Assembly: GCF_000253255.1 (NCBI RefSeq)
Contig: NC_015580.1
Coordinates: 2,927,001-2,991,000 of the forward strand
Length of the DNA: 64,000 bases
From: Novosphingobium sp. PP1Y
GTDB taxonomy: Bacteria; Pseudomonadota; Alphaproteobacteria; Sphingomonadales; Sphingomonadaceae
Direction of reading: 5' to 3'
Under the pieces are notes generated by a model. It was given only the letters and a program-made list of their open reading frames with translations. It did no database searches and was not told the DNA's origin. The first letter of the stretch is position 1. The number at the start of each line of letters is the position of its first letter. The position numbers and the translations under genes are program-made. Below are positions 34,529-46,485 of the stretch, in pieces.

Positions 34529-35574
34529 GCTGCAGCCCGCTTACCGGCGATTTCACGCCATGCCGCCAGGAACCGGTCGATGTCCGCTTCACACGTTTCG
34601 CGTCCGATGCTCACGCGGATGACTTCCGAGGCTGCCTTGTCGTCCAGCCCCATGGCGGATAGCACATGGCTGGTACGCAGCGAGCCAGATGAACAGGCGC
34701 TCCCGGCCGAGACCGCTATTCCCATCGCGTCAAAACGGATGAGCTGCGCGGCCGATGATTTGCCGGGCATGCGATATCCCCCGATCGTCGGGCTGCGCGT
34801 CGCATCGGCCGCGATCGCCTCTCCTCCCGCGTCGACAATCCCCGCTTCCAGCCTGTTACGGAGTCGAAGCGCTTCGCCTACCCAGTCGCTACCGGCTTCC
34901 AAAGCCGCGACCATCGCCAGCACGCCCGGCAGGTTCTCCGTCCCGGCGCGATAGCCGCGCTCCTGCCCCCCGACCGGCTCGAGCATCGCCCAGTCGCGCA
35001 CCAGCAGCGCCCCAATCCCGATCGGCCCGCCGAACTTGTGCGCCGCGAGCGCAATCAGATCAGCTCCGGGAAGCGGCAACTTTCCGGCCCCCTGCGCGCA
35101 GTCGGCAAGAAGGACGCCCCCGCTCTCACGAACCCTCGAAGCGACCTCGTCGAGCGGCTGGATGACCCCGGTTTCACTGTTCACCTGCTGGATAGCGACG
35201 AGACCATCGCCGCCCAGCGAATCCAGATCGACTCGGCCCGATGCGTCAACCGGCAGACGGCGCGCGGCGCCGGCATGACGCAGCACCGCTTCGTGCTCGA
35301 CGGGAGAGACTGCGCAAAGCGGCTTCTTGCTGCGCACGATTGCCAGGGCGATGGCCTCACTGGCGCCCGATGTGAAGACGACTTCCCCCGTCCACCCCAG
35401 CATCTCTGCGATTTTCGCGCGGGCGTCCTCAAGCGCGGAACGCGCAGCGCGGCCCTGCCTGTGCGGGCTGGAAGGGTTGGCCCAGATCCCCGCTCCTTCC
35501 AGCCAGGCATCGCGCGCGGCAGGCAGGAGCGGCGTGGTTGCCGCATGGTCAAGATAGAGAGGTTTTGTAGGCAT
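34525..35574 (-). CDS. Cysteine desulfurase (NifS/IscS family), copy 1
   Basis: Second PLP-dependent cysteine desulfurase, 349 residues, first in the three-gene minus-strand unit with copy 2 and the ferredoxin. It has YLDHAATTPLLPAARDAW, PLP-lysine motif IALAAHKFGGPIGIGALLV near residue 185, and Cys in SAGSACSSGSLRTSHVL near residue 300. ATG 35574 preferred over the TTG at 35583. The two copies are alike in layout but clearly diverged, so duplication is old or they work as a pair. No Rrf2, sufB or iscU gene is in the window. Confidence 0.95.
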   Translation of the reverse strand: MPTKPLYLDHAATTPLLPAARDAWLEGAGIWANPSSPHRQGRAARSALEDARAKIAEMLGWTGEVVFTSGASEAIALAIVRSKKPLCAVSPVEHEAVLRHAGAARRLPVDASGRVDLDSLGGDGLVAIQQVNSETGVIQPLDEVASRVRESGGVLLADCAQGAGKLPLPGADLIALAAHKFGGPIGIGALLVRDWAMLEPVGGQERGYRAGTENLPGVLAMVAALEAGSDWVGEALRLRNRLEAGIVDAGGEAIAADATRSPTIGGYRMPGKSSAAQLIRFDAMGIAVSAGSACSSGSLRTSHVLSAMGLDDKAASEVIRVSIGRETCEADIDRFLAAWREIAGKRAAA

Positions 35575-35705
35575 CGCTTGCAAAGTTGTTTTCAGAGCAA
35601 AGGTTTCTATATAGCGAACCTCATCTTTTCCACTCCCGCAGGTGGCAGGCGATCAGGATCGCCGCCCGTTGACGGGAGTTTCAACAGGTCAGGTCCCGAA
35701 CGCAT

Positions 35706-36362
35706 ATGCCCGCAGTCATCTTCCCCGGTCCCGAAGGTCGCCTCGAAGGCCGGTTCCAGCCCGCGCCGCGCCCGCGTGCGCCGGTCGCGATGATCCTTCA
35801 CCCGCACCCGCAGGCGGGCGGCACGATGAACGACCGCATCACGCAGCACCTGTACAAGACTTTCGTGGCTCGCGGATTCGCGACCCTGCGCTTCAACTTC
35901 CGCGGCGTGGGACGCAGCCAGGGCAGCTTCGACAACGGCATCGGCGAACTTTCCGACGCGGCCGCCGCGCTCGACTGGGTACAGTCGATCCACCCCGAAG
36001 CCTCGACCACCTGGATCGCGGGCACCAGCTTCGGCGCGCTGATCGGTATGCAGCTGCTGATGCGCCGTCCCGAGATTCGCGGCTTCATCTCGGTCGCCCC
36101 GCCGGCGAACATGTACGACTTCAGCTTCCTCGCGCCTTGCCCGGCCTCGGGCATCATCATCCAGGGCACCGCAGACACCGTGGTCACCCCGAATGCGGTG
36201 CAGAAGCTGGTCGACAAGCTGCGCACCCAGAAGCACATCACCATCCACCACGACGAGATTCCGCGCGCCAATCACTTCTTCGAGAACGAGATGGGCGACC
36301 TGATGCGTGCCGTCGACAACTACCTCGACATGCGCCTCGCGCCGGACTGCCCGATCAAGTAA
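35706..36362 (+). CDS. Alpha/beta hydrolase (COG2945-like)
   Basis: A 218-residue alpha/beta hydrolase: VAMILHPHPQAGGTMND (oxyanion region) near residue 27, the RFNFRGVGRSQG turn, the nucleophile elbow AGTSFGALIG near residue 105, then Asp in IQGTADTVVTP and His in ANHFFENEM. This matches the COG2945 group, small serine hydrolases of unknown substrate that lie near Fe-S genes in some alphaproteobacteria. It diverges from the cysteine desulfurase unit, with about 130 bp between. Confidence 0.88.
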   Translation: MPAVIFPGPEGRLEGRFQPAPRPRAPVAMILHPHPQAGGTMNDRITQHLYKTFVARGFATLRFNFRGVGRSQGSFDNGIGELSDAAAALDWVQSIHPEASTTWIAGTSFGALIGMQLLMRRPEIRGFISVAPPANMYDFSFLAPCPASGIIIQGTADTVVTPNAVQKLVDKLRTQKHITIHHDEIPRANHFFENEMGDLMRAVDNYLDMRLAPDCPIK

Positions 36363-36396
36363 GCGGTCATCGCGGTAAAATTGCAAAGGCGTCGGA

Positions 36397-36609
36397 TCAC
36401 TCCGGCGCCTTTTGCTTGTCCGCCTGCGTGACGAGCGACTGGCCTTCCGAATTGGGCAAGGTCCAGATGACGACATTGGCCGCCATGACAGCGGCAAGGA
36501 CCAGCATCAGCACCGCCTGCTTGCGATAGCCGCCGCGGCGAAACAGGGCGACGGCGCCCAGGACGAGGGCGATGGCGGTCAACACGAGAAGGGAAATCGC
36601 GATATCCAT
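36397..36609 (-). CDS. Small membrane protein, unknown function
   Basis: A 70-residue protein with two hydrophobic helices, residues about 4-23 (AISLLVLTAIALVLGAVALF) and 32-50 (AVLMLVLAAVMAANVVIWT), joined by RRGGYRK, and a polar C-terminal tail. The basic loop suggests both ends lie outside the cytoplasm. No family recognised. ATG 36609 was used; the longer open frame upstream is low-quality. It lies between the hydrolase (convergent) and the DUF885 gene (divergent). Confidence 0.62.
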   Translation of the reverse strand: MDIAISLLVLTAIALVLGAVALFRRGGYRKQAVLMLVLAAVMAANVVIWTLPNSEGQSLVTQADKQKAPE

Positions 36610-36735
36610 GCCACGCCCTCTAGCGCAGAGGGCATAGCGGCGCGAGCGCGTTTGACTTGTCAGATGGCCCCGGCCAACTTCCCGGTCATGACAAACACCC
36701 CCCCTGTTTTCAGCCACCCCCACGATTCCAACCCG

Positions 36736-38595
36736 ATGTCGCGCCGCTCGGCGCTGCACTTGCTCGCCGCAGGGACGGCCACGCTGGCCCTTCCCGGCTG
36801 TGCCCGCTCGATAGCCTCGACGCCGCCTCCCCCTGCCGCTGCAAGATCCGCAAGCCAGCCCGGAACTGCGCAGGCCCCGGCACTGCTCGACAGGATCGCC
36901 TGGCGCCTCCTCGAACATGCGCCGGAAGCCGCAACCAGCCTGGGCGTCGATGAAGGCGAACATGCTGCACTGCGCTATCGCCTTGAAGACCGCTCCCCGG
37001 CGGGCAAGGCCAGACTCGCCCAGACCCTTCGCGAAGACCTAGCCCGCGTCAAAGAAGTCGACACCGCCGATCTGGATCCCTCCACCCAGACCAGCCTTGC
37101 CGTCGTCAGAAGCGCCTACGGAACCGCACTCGACGGCCTCGCGCTGCCCTATGGTGACGTCGCCGTCGGCGGTTGGCGCAATACGCCATATGTCGTGATC
37201 CAGAACGTGGGCGCCTATCTCGACACGCCGCGCTTCCTCGATGCCGACCACACGATCAGGACCCAGACCGATGCGGAAGCCTACGTTGCGCGGCTGGGCC
37301 AGATGGACGAGCAACTCGACGGCGAACTCGACCGGATGAAGAGCGCGGCGGCGCAAGGACTGGTCCCGCCCGATTTCCTGCTCGATCGCGCCATCGCGCA
37401 GATGACCGGCACGATCGCCGACGCGCGCGACAACGGCGGCGGCCTGGTGCATTCGCTGGTCAACCGCACCACCTCGATCCCGGGCAACTGGGAAGCGCGC
37501 GCAAGGGAAATCGTCGCGAAGCAAACCCTTCCCGCACTCGAACGCCAGCTGGCCGAACTCAAGCGACAGCGCACCATGGCCAAGGGCGATCCGGGCATGC
37601 GCGAGCGACCGGGCGGCGAAGCGTTCTATGCATGGGCACTGCGCGCCAGCACCACCACGCACGTACCGCCCGCCGAAGTGCATGAACGCGGGCTTGAGGA
37701 ACTGGCTGCGTTGCATGCGCGCATGGACCCGATCCTCAAGTCCCTCGGATACGGCGATGGTTCGGTCGGCGCGCGCATGGCGGCGCTGGGCAAGGACAAG
37801 CGCTTCATGTTCCCCGACGGCGAGCCCGGCCGCGCCGAGATCCTTGCCTTCATCCGCAAGCGGATCGACTGGATCCGTGCACAGATGCCGCGCGCCTTTC
37901 GCGAGGTCGTTCCGGGCAATGTCGAAGTCCGCCGCCTGCCGCTCGCCGAGGAACCGGGCGCGCCGACCGCATACGGCGGCGCGGGTTCGATCGACGGGTC
38001 GGTCCCCGGCAAGATGTGGATCAACTTGCGCACCACCGATCTTCACCGCAAATACGACCTGCCCACGCTCGTCCACCACGAAGCGATCCCGGGCCATGTC
38101 TGGCAGGGCGAATACGCCAACCGCCTGCCGTTGATCCGCTCGATCCTCGCGTTCAATGCCTATTCGGAAGGCTGGGCGCTCTATGGCGAGCAACTGGCCG
38201 ACGAACTGGGCGCCTATGACGACGATCCGGTCGGCCGCCTCGGCTACCTGCAGTCCATCGCCTTTCGCGCGTGCCGCATGGTCGTGGATACGGGGTTGCA
38301 CACCAAGGGCTGGACGCGAGAGCAGGCCGTGCAATTCTTCATGGAGAAGAACGGCAACAAGCGCGAGGAAGTAGTCAACGAAGTCGACCGCTACTGCTCA
38401 TGGCCGGGTCAGGCATGCGGGTACAAGATGGGCCACAGCGAGATCAACCGGCAGCGCGAACGCGCCCTTGCCGCGCTTGGCGATGCCTATGATCTGCGCG
38501 ATTTCGACCAGGCCGTCGTCGATGGCGGCAATGTCCCGCTCGACGTGCTCGCGGACAATATCGACCATTACATGGCGAAGGCGAAACCGGCCTGA
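36736..38595 (+). CDS. DUF885-family Tat-exported lipoprotein, metalloprotease-like
   Basis: A 619-residue DUF885 protein. The N terminus MSRRSALHLLAAGTATLALP followed by GC is a twin-arginine signal with a lipobox, so the protein is exported folded and lipid-anchored. The zinc-site-like motif is HHEAIPGHVWQGE near residue 450, with ASFNAYSEGWALYGEQL-like helix (NAYSEGWALYGEQLA) nearby as the second ligand region. Activity is unproven for most members but peptidase-like. Earlier in-frame ATGs (36664, 36688) exist and none has a clear binding site; the Tat signal decided the start. Confidence 0.85.
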   Translation: MSRRSALHLLAAGTATLALPGCARSIASTPPPPAAARSASQPGTAQAPALLDRIAWRLLEHAPEAATSLGVDEGEHAALRYRLEDRSPAGKARLAQTLREDLARVKEVDTADLDPSTQTSLAVVRSAYGTALDGLALPYGDVAVGGWRNTPYVVIQNVGAYLDTPRFLDADHTIRTQTDAEAYVARLGQMDEQLDGELDRMKSAAAQGLVPPDFLLDRAIAQMTGTIADARDNGGGLVHSLVNRTTSIPGNWEARAREIVAKQTLPALERQLAELKRQRTMAKGDPGMRERPGGEAFYAWALRASTTTHVPPAEVHERGLEELAALHARMDPILKSLGYGDGSVGARMAALGKDKRFMFPDGEPGRAEILAFIRKRIDWIRAQMPRAFREVVPGNVEVRRLPLAEEPGAPTAYGGAGSIDGSVPGKMWINLRTTDLHRKYDLPTLVHHEAIPGHVWQGEYANRLPLIRSILAFNAYSEGWALYGEQLADELGAYDDDPVGRLGYLQSIAFRACRMVVDTGLHTKGWTREQAVQFFMEKNGNKREEVVNEVDRYCSWPGQACGYKMGHSEINRQRERALAALGDAYDLRDFDQAVVDGGNVPLDVLADNIDHYMAKAKPA

Positions 38596-38653
38596 GTCCG
38601 ACTTCGAGGCGCGCGCTTTGTCCCTCGGGGGGAGCTGCGCGCCTGCGGATGGG

Positions 38654-38754
38654 AGCGGGATCCCGGCCAGCGCAGGGACGACGAGAATGTTGGCACGGTC
38701 GGGCAGTCAATCGCCGCCCCAAGCCAAACCGTCATCCCCGCTCGGGGTCCCGCT
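38654..38754. repeat. REP-like inverted repeat pair
   Basis: Two imperfect inverted copies: agcgggatcccggccagcgc... at 38654-38683 and gtcatccccgctcggggtcc cgct at 38731-38754, about 47 bp apart. Both hold agcgggaYcc and a gggaY(g)gac-type end. They resemble the extragenic palindromes of sphingomonad genomes. They lie in the 165-bp gap between the DUF885 gene and the convergent small-protein gene and may fold into a hairpin. Confidence 0.5.
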
Positions 38755-38761
38755 TTTGCCT

Positions 38762-39115
38762 CTACTTCTTGCCGAAAAAGCCCTTGGCCATGTCGGTCAG
38801 GTCGTCGATGGCGCTGCCGTCACCGTCCCTGTCGAAGATGGCGGAAAACTTCGACGGGTCCTTGGCCACTTCACCCGCAAACTGGCTGAGCGAGCCCTCG
38901 CCGCCAATCGCGGTGATGATCGTCATGATCGTTTCGAGATCGAGGCCGGTCTTGTCGGCGGCCAGCCGCGCCGTGTCACCCGGTTCCTGATGCGCCATGC
39001 CAAGGGCGGCGATCGCCTTCTCGGCCATTGCCGGGTCGATGCCCAACTGGCCTGCGAGGTTGGCAACGTCGGTGTGCTCGCTCACCTGGCCGAGAATACC
39101 GTCGAAAAGTCCCAT
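38762..39115 (-). CDS. Small acidic protein with an EF-hand-like loop
   Basis: A 117-residue acidic protein starting MGLFDGILGQVSEHTDVANL, helical by composition. Near residue 94 it has DRDGDGSAIDDL, which keeps the first three Asp positions and Gly of a calcium-binding EF-hand/dockerin loop. The MGLFDGILG opening resembles DUF937/YidB-like proteins, which I cannot confirm. It lacks a signal peptide or membrane helix, so it is cytoplasmic by sequence. It is convergent with the DUF885 gene. Confidence 0.75.
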   Translation of the reverse strand: MGLFDGILGQVSEHTDVANLAGQLGIDPAMAEKAIAALGMAHQEPGDTARLAADKTGLDLETIMTIITAIGGEGSLSQFAGEVAKDPSKFSAIFDRDGDGSAIDDLTDMAKGFFGKK

Positions 39116-39201
39116 GCGCTGATCTCCAGATTATTGAGCCGGGCAGGATGCCCCATCTCGGTGACGGTACAAGGACTTCTCGACAAAATGCCTTGCCCGC
39201 A

Positions 39202-39236
39202 AAGAGAAAGGCCCCGGAACCGAAGTTCCGGGGCCT
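39202..39236 (-). terminator. Rho-independent terminator of pckA
   Basis: Perfect 11-bp inverted repeat ggccccggaac-cgaa-gttccggggcc (39210-39235). Read on the minus strand, downstream of the pckA stop at 39264, the hairpin is followed by tttctcttt. It fits an intrinsic terminator for pckA. Confidence 0.88.
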
Positions 39237-39263
39237 CTGTCACGTCAGTCCGTCAAGCGCCGG

Positions 39264-40865
<1,602 letters not shown>

Positions 40866-41107
40866 TGTTTTCTCCTCCTAATTGACGCGTCTGCCAGCAG
40901 CGATTTGGTCGACGCATCGACAATTCCTGAAAGGAATCGACCGGCGCATAATCGACGCCCCCTTGTCCGTCAAATCTGCGTCAATTGGAACCGCCATGCG
41001 GCGGATTACCTCGATATGCGAGCATTTCCGCTGGGCGATTGTCATGCACGCCCCGACCCGCTAACCAGCCCTTTGAAATTCGCAGCAAGGGCAAGATCAG
41101 CGCATCC
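40866..41107. promoter_or_regulatory. pckA-chvI divergent regulatory region with inverted repeats
   Basis: About 242 bp without a gene. AATTGACGC at 40880-40888, just upstream of the pckA ribosome binding site, recurs exactly inverted as GCGTCAATT at 40978-40986. A second dyad, ATTCC-TGAAA-GGAAT, is at 40923-40937. These are candidate operator sites for control of both directions. The strongest regulator candidate is ChvI, encoded next door; binding is not shown. Confidence 0.5.
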
Positions 41108-41873
41108 ATGGTCGATGCTTCGCCACCCAACGGCGCCGAGAGCGACAGCCAGACGCAGCCGCAGGTCGAGCAGCAGAAGTCAATCGCGCTCGTCGACGAC
41201 GATCGTAACATCCTGACAACGCTCTCTATCAGCCTGCAGGCCGAAGGATTTGCAACGCGGGTCTATACCGACGGGGAGACGGCGCTGAAGGCCTTGCTGG
41301 ACAATCCCCCCGATCTCGCCATCTTCGACATCAAGATGCCGCGCATGGACGGTCTGCACCTGCTCCAGGCCCTGCGCGAACAATCGAGCCTACCCGTAAT
41401 ATTCCTTACCTCGAAAGACGAGGAACCCGACGAGGCCCTCGGCCTCGCCCTCGGCGCGGACGATTACATCACCAAGCCGTTCAGCCAGCGCCTGCTGGTT
41501 GCCCGGATTCGCGCAATTCTGCGCCGCAGCGAACTGGTGCGCGCAACGCCCGAGGAAGCAGTGCCGGAGAACCTGCCCGAGCCCGTCGTACGCGGCCGCC
41601 TGCGCCTCGACCCGGCGCGCCACCTCGTCGACTGGGACGACAAGCCGGTCTCGCTCACCGTCACCGAATTCCTGATCCTGGAAGCCATGGCCCTGCGCCC
41701 CGGCGTGGTGAAAAGCCGCAACCAGCTCATGGATGCGGCCTACAGCGACGACGTCTACGTCGACGACCGCACGATCGACAGCCACATCAAGCGCTTGCGC
41801 CGCAAGTTCCGCGCAGTCGATCCCGAATTCGCCGCCATCGATACACTCTACGGCGCCGGCTATTCGTTCTCCG

Positions 41874-41881
<8 letters not shown>
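41108..41881 (+). CDS. chvI: Response regulator ChvI
   Basis: OmpR-type regulator of 257 residues. The receiver domain begins after a polar N-terminal tail (about 24 residues): IALVDDDRNILTTLS, the phospho-acceptor Asp in DLAIFDIKMPRMDG near residue 78, and LGADDYITKPFSQR with the conserved Lys. The C-terminal winged helix has KSRNQLMDAAYSDDVYVDDRTIDSHIKRLRRKF. ChvI pairs with ChvG for envelope and acid signals in alphaproteobacteria. The chvG ATG overlaps its stop by eight bases. First gene of the chvI-ptsH unit. Confidence 0.96.
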
Positions 41882-43447
<1,566 letters not shown>

Positions 43448-43451
<4 letters not shown>

Positions 43452-43885
43452 TGGCGACCGGCGAAGAGATTACCCGGCAAGCGACCTGTATCGAGATCGA
43501 CGGACGCGGCGTTCTGATCGAGGGACCGCCGGGCAGCGGCAAGACCAGCCTCGCGCTGGAACTGATCGACCGCGGCGCCCGGCTGGTAGGCGATGACGGG
43601 GTACTCCTTCGGGCCGAAGGCTCACGCCTGATCGCCAGCCCGCATCCCCGCACCCGGGGCCTCATCGAAGTGCGCAACCTCGGCATCCTGAAGGTTCCCT
43701 GCACAGAGGGGGTAGCCCTTGCGCTCGCCTTGACCCTGGACGCCAAGGCTCCGCGTTTTGTTGAAGAAGCCGGTGCGCTGGAAATCGCCGGGATCGCACT
43801 GCCGCACTTGCGGATCTGGCCAGAAGGAGGTCCCCTGGCGATCAAGGCCGAACTCGCGCTCAGGCACTTCGGCCTGCATTTCTGA
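43448..43885 (+). CDS. hprK: HPr kinase/phosphorylase, short alphaproteobacterial form
   Basis: A 145-residue HprK lacking the N-terminal domain of Gram-positive homologues. The P-loop is IEGPPGSGKTSLALEL at about 24-39, followed by LVGDDGV (the conserved Asp-rich motif) and RGLIEVRNLGILKVP, the HprK signature region. It should phosphorylate a serine on the HPr protein encoded five genes down. ATGATG at 43448 overlaps the chvG stop. Its position directly after the kinase pair is conserved in alphaproteobacteria. Confidence 0.94.
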
Positions 43886-43955
43886 CAGCGCGCATTCAAC
43901 AGGATCGCTGCGCGCCCCCTTTCATTTCGCGATCATCGGGCGCAAACAGCCGCAG

Positions 43956-44894
43956 ATGACAGTCGAGTCCGGTACAGAAGCTCCCGAAGTCGCAAAACAG
44001 CGCGTTCTCCTTGTCACCGGCATGCTGGGTGCCGGCAAGACGACGGCGCTGCGCGTACTGGAAGACCTGGGCTGGGAGATCATCGACAATTTTCCGATCC
44101 GCCTGCTCAAGGGCCTGATCGAGACTTCCCCCGGCGATGGACCGGGCGCACCGCTCGCCATCGGTTTCGACAGCCGCACCCGCGGCTTCGATCCGCAGCG
44201 GATCATTCGCCAGGTCCAGGCGCTGGGCAAGAGCGGCACTATCGAGCTGACCACGCTGTTCCTCGATTGCTCGGGCCGGGAACTGGAACGACGCTACAAC
44301 GAAACGCGGCGGCGCCATCCGCTGGCTTCGGACGCCCCGGTTTCAACCGGCATCCGCGCCGAGCGAGAACTGCTCACCCCGCTGCGCCGCTGGGCCGATA
44401 TCCTGCTCGACACGACCGATTTCACCTCGAACGACCTGCAGCGCACGATTCGCGAACAGTTCGCCTCGAGCGCGCCGAACGAACTGACGGTGACTGTCTC
44501 CAGCTTCGGATTTTCACGCGGAATGCCCCCCGTCGCCGACCTCGTCTTCGACATGCGCTTCCTCAACAATCCGCACTGGGATGCCGACCTGCGCCCGATG
44601 ACCGGTCAGGATCAGCCGGTCGGCGAATACATCCGCAAGGACCCCGCCTTCGAGGAAGCATTTACCCGGATCCGCGATCTGGTGCTCTTGCTGCTGCCCC
44701 GCTACGCGGCGCAGGGGAAGGCGTACGCCCACATAGCCTTTGGGTGTACCGGAGGGAGACACCGTTCGGTGTTCGTTGCCGAACAGTTGGCTGCGGCCTT
44801 GCGTCAGAATGGATTTTCGCCCACATTGCTGCACCGCAACTTGGGCTCGCGAGCAGCCGATCTTCTGGAAGGAGGTCTGCGGCGTGAAGGATAA
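43956..44894 (+). CDS. rapZ: RNase adapter protein RapZ
   Basis: RapZ-family P-loop protein of 312 residues. It has VTGMLGAGKTTALRVLEDLG at 20-39, IDNFPIRLLKGLIE, and the C-terminal FGFSRGMPPVADLVFDMRFLNN, then CTGGRHRSVFVAE, all family hallmarks. In E. coli it controls GlmZ sRNA turnover; in alphaproteobacteria it lies in the hprK-PTS operon. Start ATG 43956; upstream frame is open but not conserved. It lies 70 bp after hprK and about 48 bp before EIIA. Confidence 0.95.
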   Translation: MTVESGTEAPEVAKQRVLLVTGMLGAGKTTALRVLEDLGWEIIDNFPIRLLKGLIETSPGDGPGAPLAIGFDSRTRGFDPQRIIRQVQALGKSGTIELTTLFLDCSGRELERRYNETRRRHPLASDAPVSTGIRAERELLTPLRRWADILLDTTDFTSNDLQRTIREQFASSAPNELTVTVSSFGFSRGMPPVADLVFDMRFLNNPHWDADLRPMTGQDQPVGEYIRKDPAFEEAFTRIRDLVLLLLPRYAAQGKAYAHIAFGCTGGRHRSVFVAEQLAAALRQNGFSPTLLHRNLGSRAADLLEGGLRREG

Positions 44895-44942
44895 CTGGAA
44901 AACCCAAGGGCGAATGCAGGTATTTCGGAGCGCTCTTCCCGC

Positions 44943-45347
44943 ATGATCGGTATGATTCTGGTCACTCACGGCAATCTCGCCGAGGAGTTTGTTCACGCCA
45001 TGGAACACGTCGTCGGCGATCAGCCGGCGGTGGAGACCATCTGTATCGGCCCCAATGACGACATGGAAAAGCGCCGGGGAGAGATCGCCGACGCCATCAA
45101 GGCCGTCGACAGCGGCGAAGGCGTCATCATCCTGACCGACCTGTTCGGCGGCACGCCGTCGAACCTCGCCATTTCGCTGATGCAGGCCGGCAAGGTCGAA
45201 GTGATCGCCGGCATCAACCTGCCCATGCTCATCCGCCTGGCCAAGGCGCGCGCCTGCATGCCGGTGCGCGATGCCGTGGCCGCTGCGCGCGATGCCGGAC
45301 GCAATTACATAACGATAGCTTCGGAATACCTGGGACAGGATGCATGA
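44943..45347 (+). CDS. PTS EIIA component, mannose type
   Basis: A 134-residue EIIA(Man)-type protein. It begins MIGMILVTHGNLAEEFVHAM, with His9 as the phosphorylation site, and contains VIILTDLFGGTPSNLA and VEVIAGINLPMLIRL, typical of this fold. No sugar-specific EIIB/EIIC lies nearby, so it probably acts in regulation (PTS-Ntr-like signalling) rather than transport. HPr overlaps its stop by four bases (ATGA). Confidence 0.94.
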   Translation: MIGMILVTHGNLAEEFVHAMEHVVGDQPAVETICIGPNDDMEKRRGEIADAIKAVDSGEGVIILTDLFGGTPSNLAISLMQAGKVEVIAGINLPMLIRLAKARACMPVRDAVAAARDAGRNYITIASEYLGQDA

Positions 45348-45622
45348 TCGATTGCCGTGAGTCGGTGCTCATCGTCAACAAGCGTGGGCTCCACGCACGC
45401 GCCAGCGCCAAGTTTGTGAACCACGTCGCCGACCTGCCCGGTTCGGTCACCGTCACCGTGATCAAGGACGGCTCGGAAGCTTCGGGCGGATCGATCCTCG
45501 GCCTGATGATGCTCGGGGCCGCCAAGGGTGACACCATCGAAATTGCCTGTTCCGGTGAAGGTGCCGAAGGCGCGCTCTCGACGCTCGCCTCGCTCGTCAG
45601 GGACGGCTTCGGCGAGGATTGA
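45344..45622 (+). CDS. ptsH: HPr family phosphocarrier protein
   Basis: A 92-residue HPr. The His-phosphorylation site is NKRGLHARASAKFV (His at 17); the serine site region targeted by HPr kinase is SEASGGSILGLMMLGAAKGD, with Ser at about 49. Both sites are intact, so reciprocal control by EI and by HprK is possible. EI (ptsI/ptsP) is not in the window. It is coupled to EIIA and followed at once by a SpoU methyltransferase gene. Confidence 0.94.
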   Translation: MIDCRESVLIVNKRGLHARASAKFVNHVADLPGSVTVTVIKDGSEASGGSILGLMMLGAAKGDTIEIACSGEGAEGALSTLASLVRDGFGED

Positions 45623-45627
45623 AACCA

Positions 45628-46437
45628 GTGGCCACGCGCCGCACGATTTCCGGATTTTCCAACCCGCTGGTCAAGTTCCTGCGCTCCCTGCGCGAGAAGA
45701 AGCACCGCAAGCGGGAGAAACGCTTCCTTGCCGAAGGACTGCGCCTGCTGACCGATGCGCGCGAATGCGGGATAGTGCCCGAAATGCTGGTCATGGCGAC
45801 CGGTCGCGATCCGCACCCGCTGCTCGACGCTCTTGAAGACGCCGTGGCCGCAGCGGGCGGCGAGATCGTCGAGATGGACGTCGACATCCTTGCCAAGGTG
45901 ACCGGCAAGGACAATCCGCAGGCCGTCGCTGGGGTCTTCGCCGAATTCGACACGCGCATCGCCAATGTCGACAGGCGCGCCGCACCGATCTGGCTGGTGG
46001 CGCAGGCGCTGCGCGATCCGGGCAATCTCGGCACGATGCTGCGCACCGGCGATGCCGTCGGCGCAGGCGGGCTGATCCTGATCGACGACTGCGCCGACCC
46101 GTTCTCGGTCGAGGCCGTGCGCGCCAGCATGGGGGCGATCTTCACCCAGAAGCTCGCCATCGCGCGCTGGGACGAATTCGTCGCGTGGCTGCGTCAGGAT
46201 GAAGGACAGCTCGTCGCCGCATCGCTGCGCGATCCGGCCGATTATCGCGAGGCCCCTTACGCCGCCCCGTGCTTCCTCATGGTCGGCAACGAGTCGCAAG
46301 GATTGCCCCGGGAATACGAGGAAGCCTGCGACCTGCGGGTCACGATTCCGATGCGCGGACGGGCCGACAGCCTCAATGCCGCAGTTGCCGGTGCAGTCCT
46401 TGCCTACGAGGCGCTGGCGCATCTGGACAGGTCCTGA
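45628..46437 (+). CDS. SpoU/TrmH-family RNA methyltransferase
   Basis: A 269-residue SPOUT methyltransferase: N-terminal substrate-binding domain (NPLVKFLRSLREKKHRKREK RFLAEG region) and catalytic domain with LRDPGNLGTMLRTGDAVGAGG, LVGNESQGLPREY and IPMRGRADSLNAAVAGAVLAYE, the three SpoU motifs that form the SAM-binding knot. Target rRNA or tRNA site not predictable. GTG at 45628 preferred; a TTG at 45619 inside the end of ptsH is the alternative. Probably transcribed with ptsH. Confidence 0.92.
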   Translation: MATRRTISGFSNPLVKFLRSLREKKHRKREKRFLAEGLRLLTDARECGIVPEMLVMATGRDPHPLLDALEDAVAAAGGEIVEMDVDILAKVTGKDNPQAVAGVFAEFDTRIANVDRRAAPIWLVAQALRDPGNLGTMLRTGDAVGAGGLILIDDCADPFSVEAVRASMGAIFTQKLAIARWDEFVAWLRQDEGQLVAASLRDPADYREAPYAAPCFLMVGNESQGLPREYEEACDLRVTIPMRGRADSLNAAVAGAVLAYEALAHLDRS

Positions 46438-46485
46438 GAACAGGTTCATCAAGGCATCATCAAAGGCCGTTAAGGTGCTGCGACG

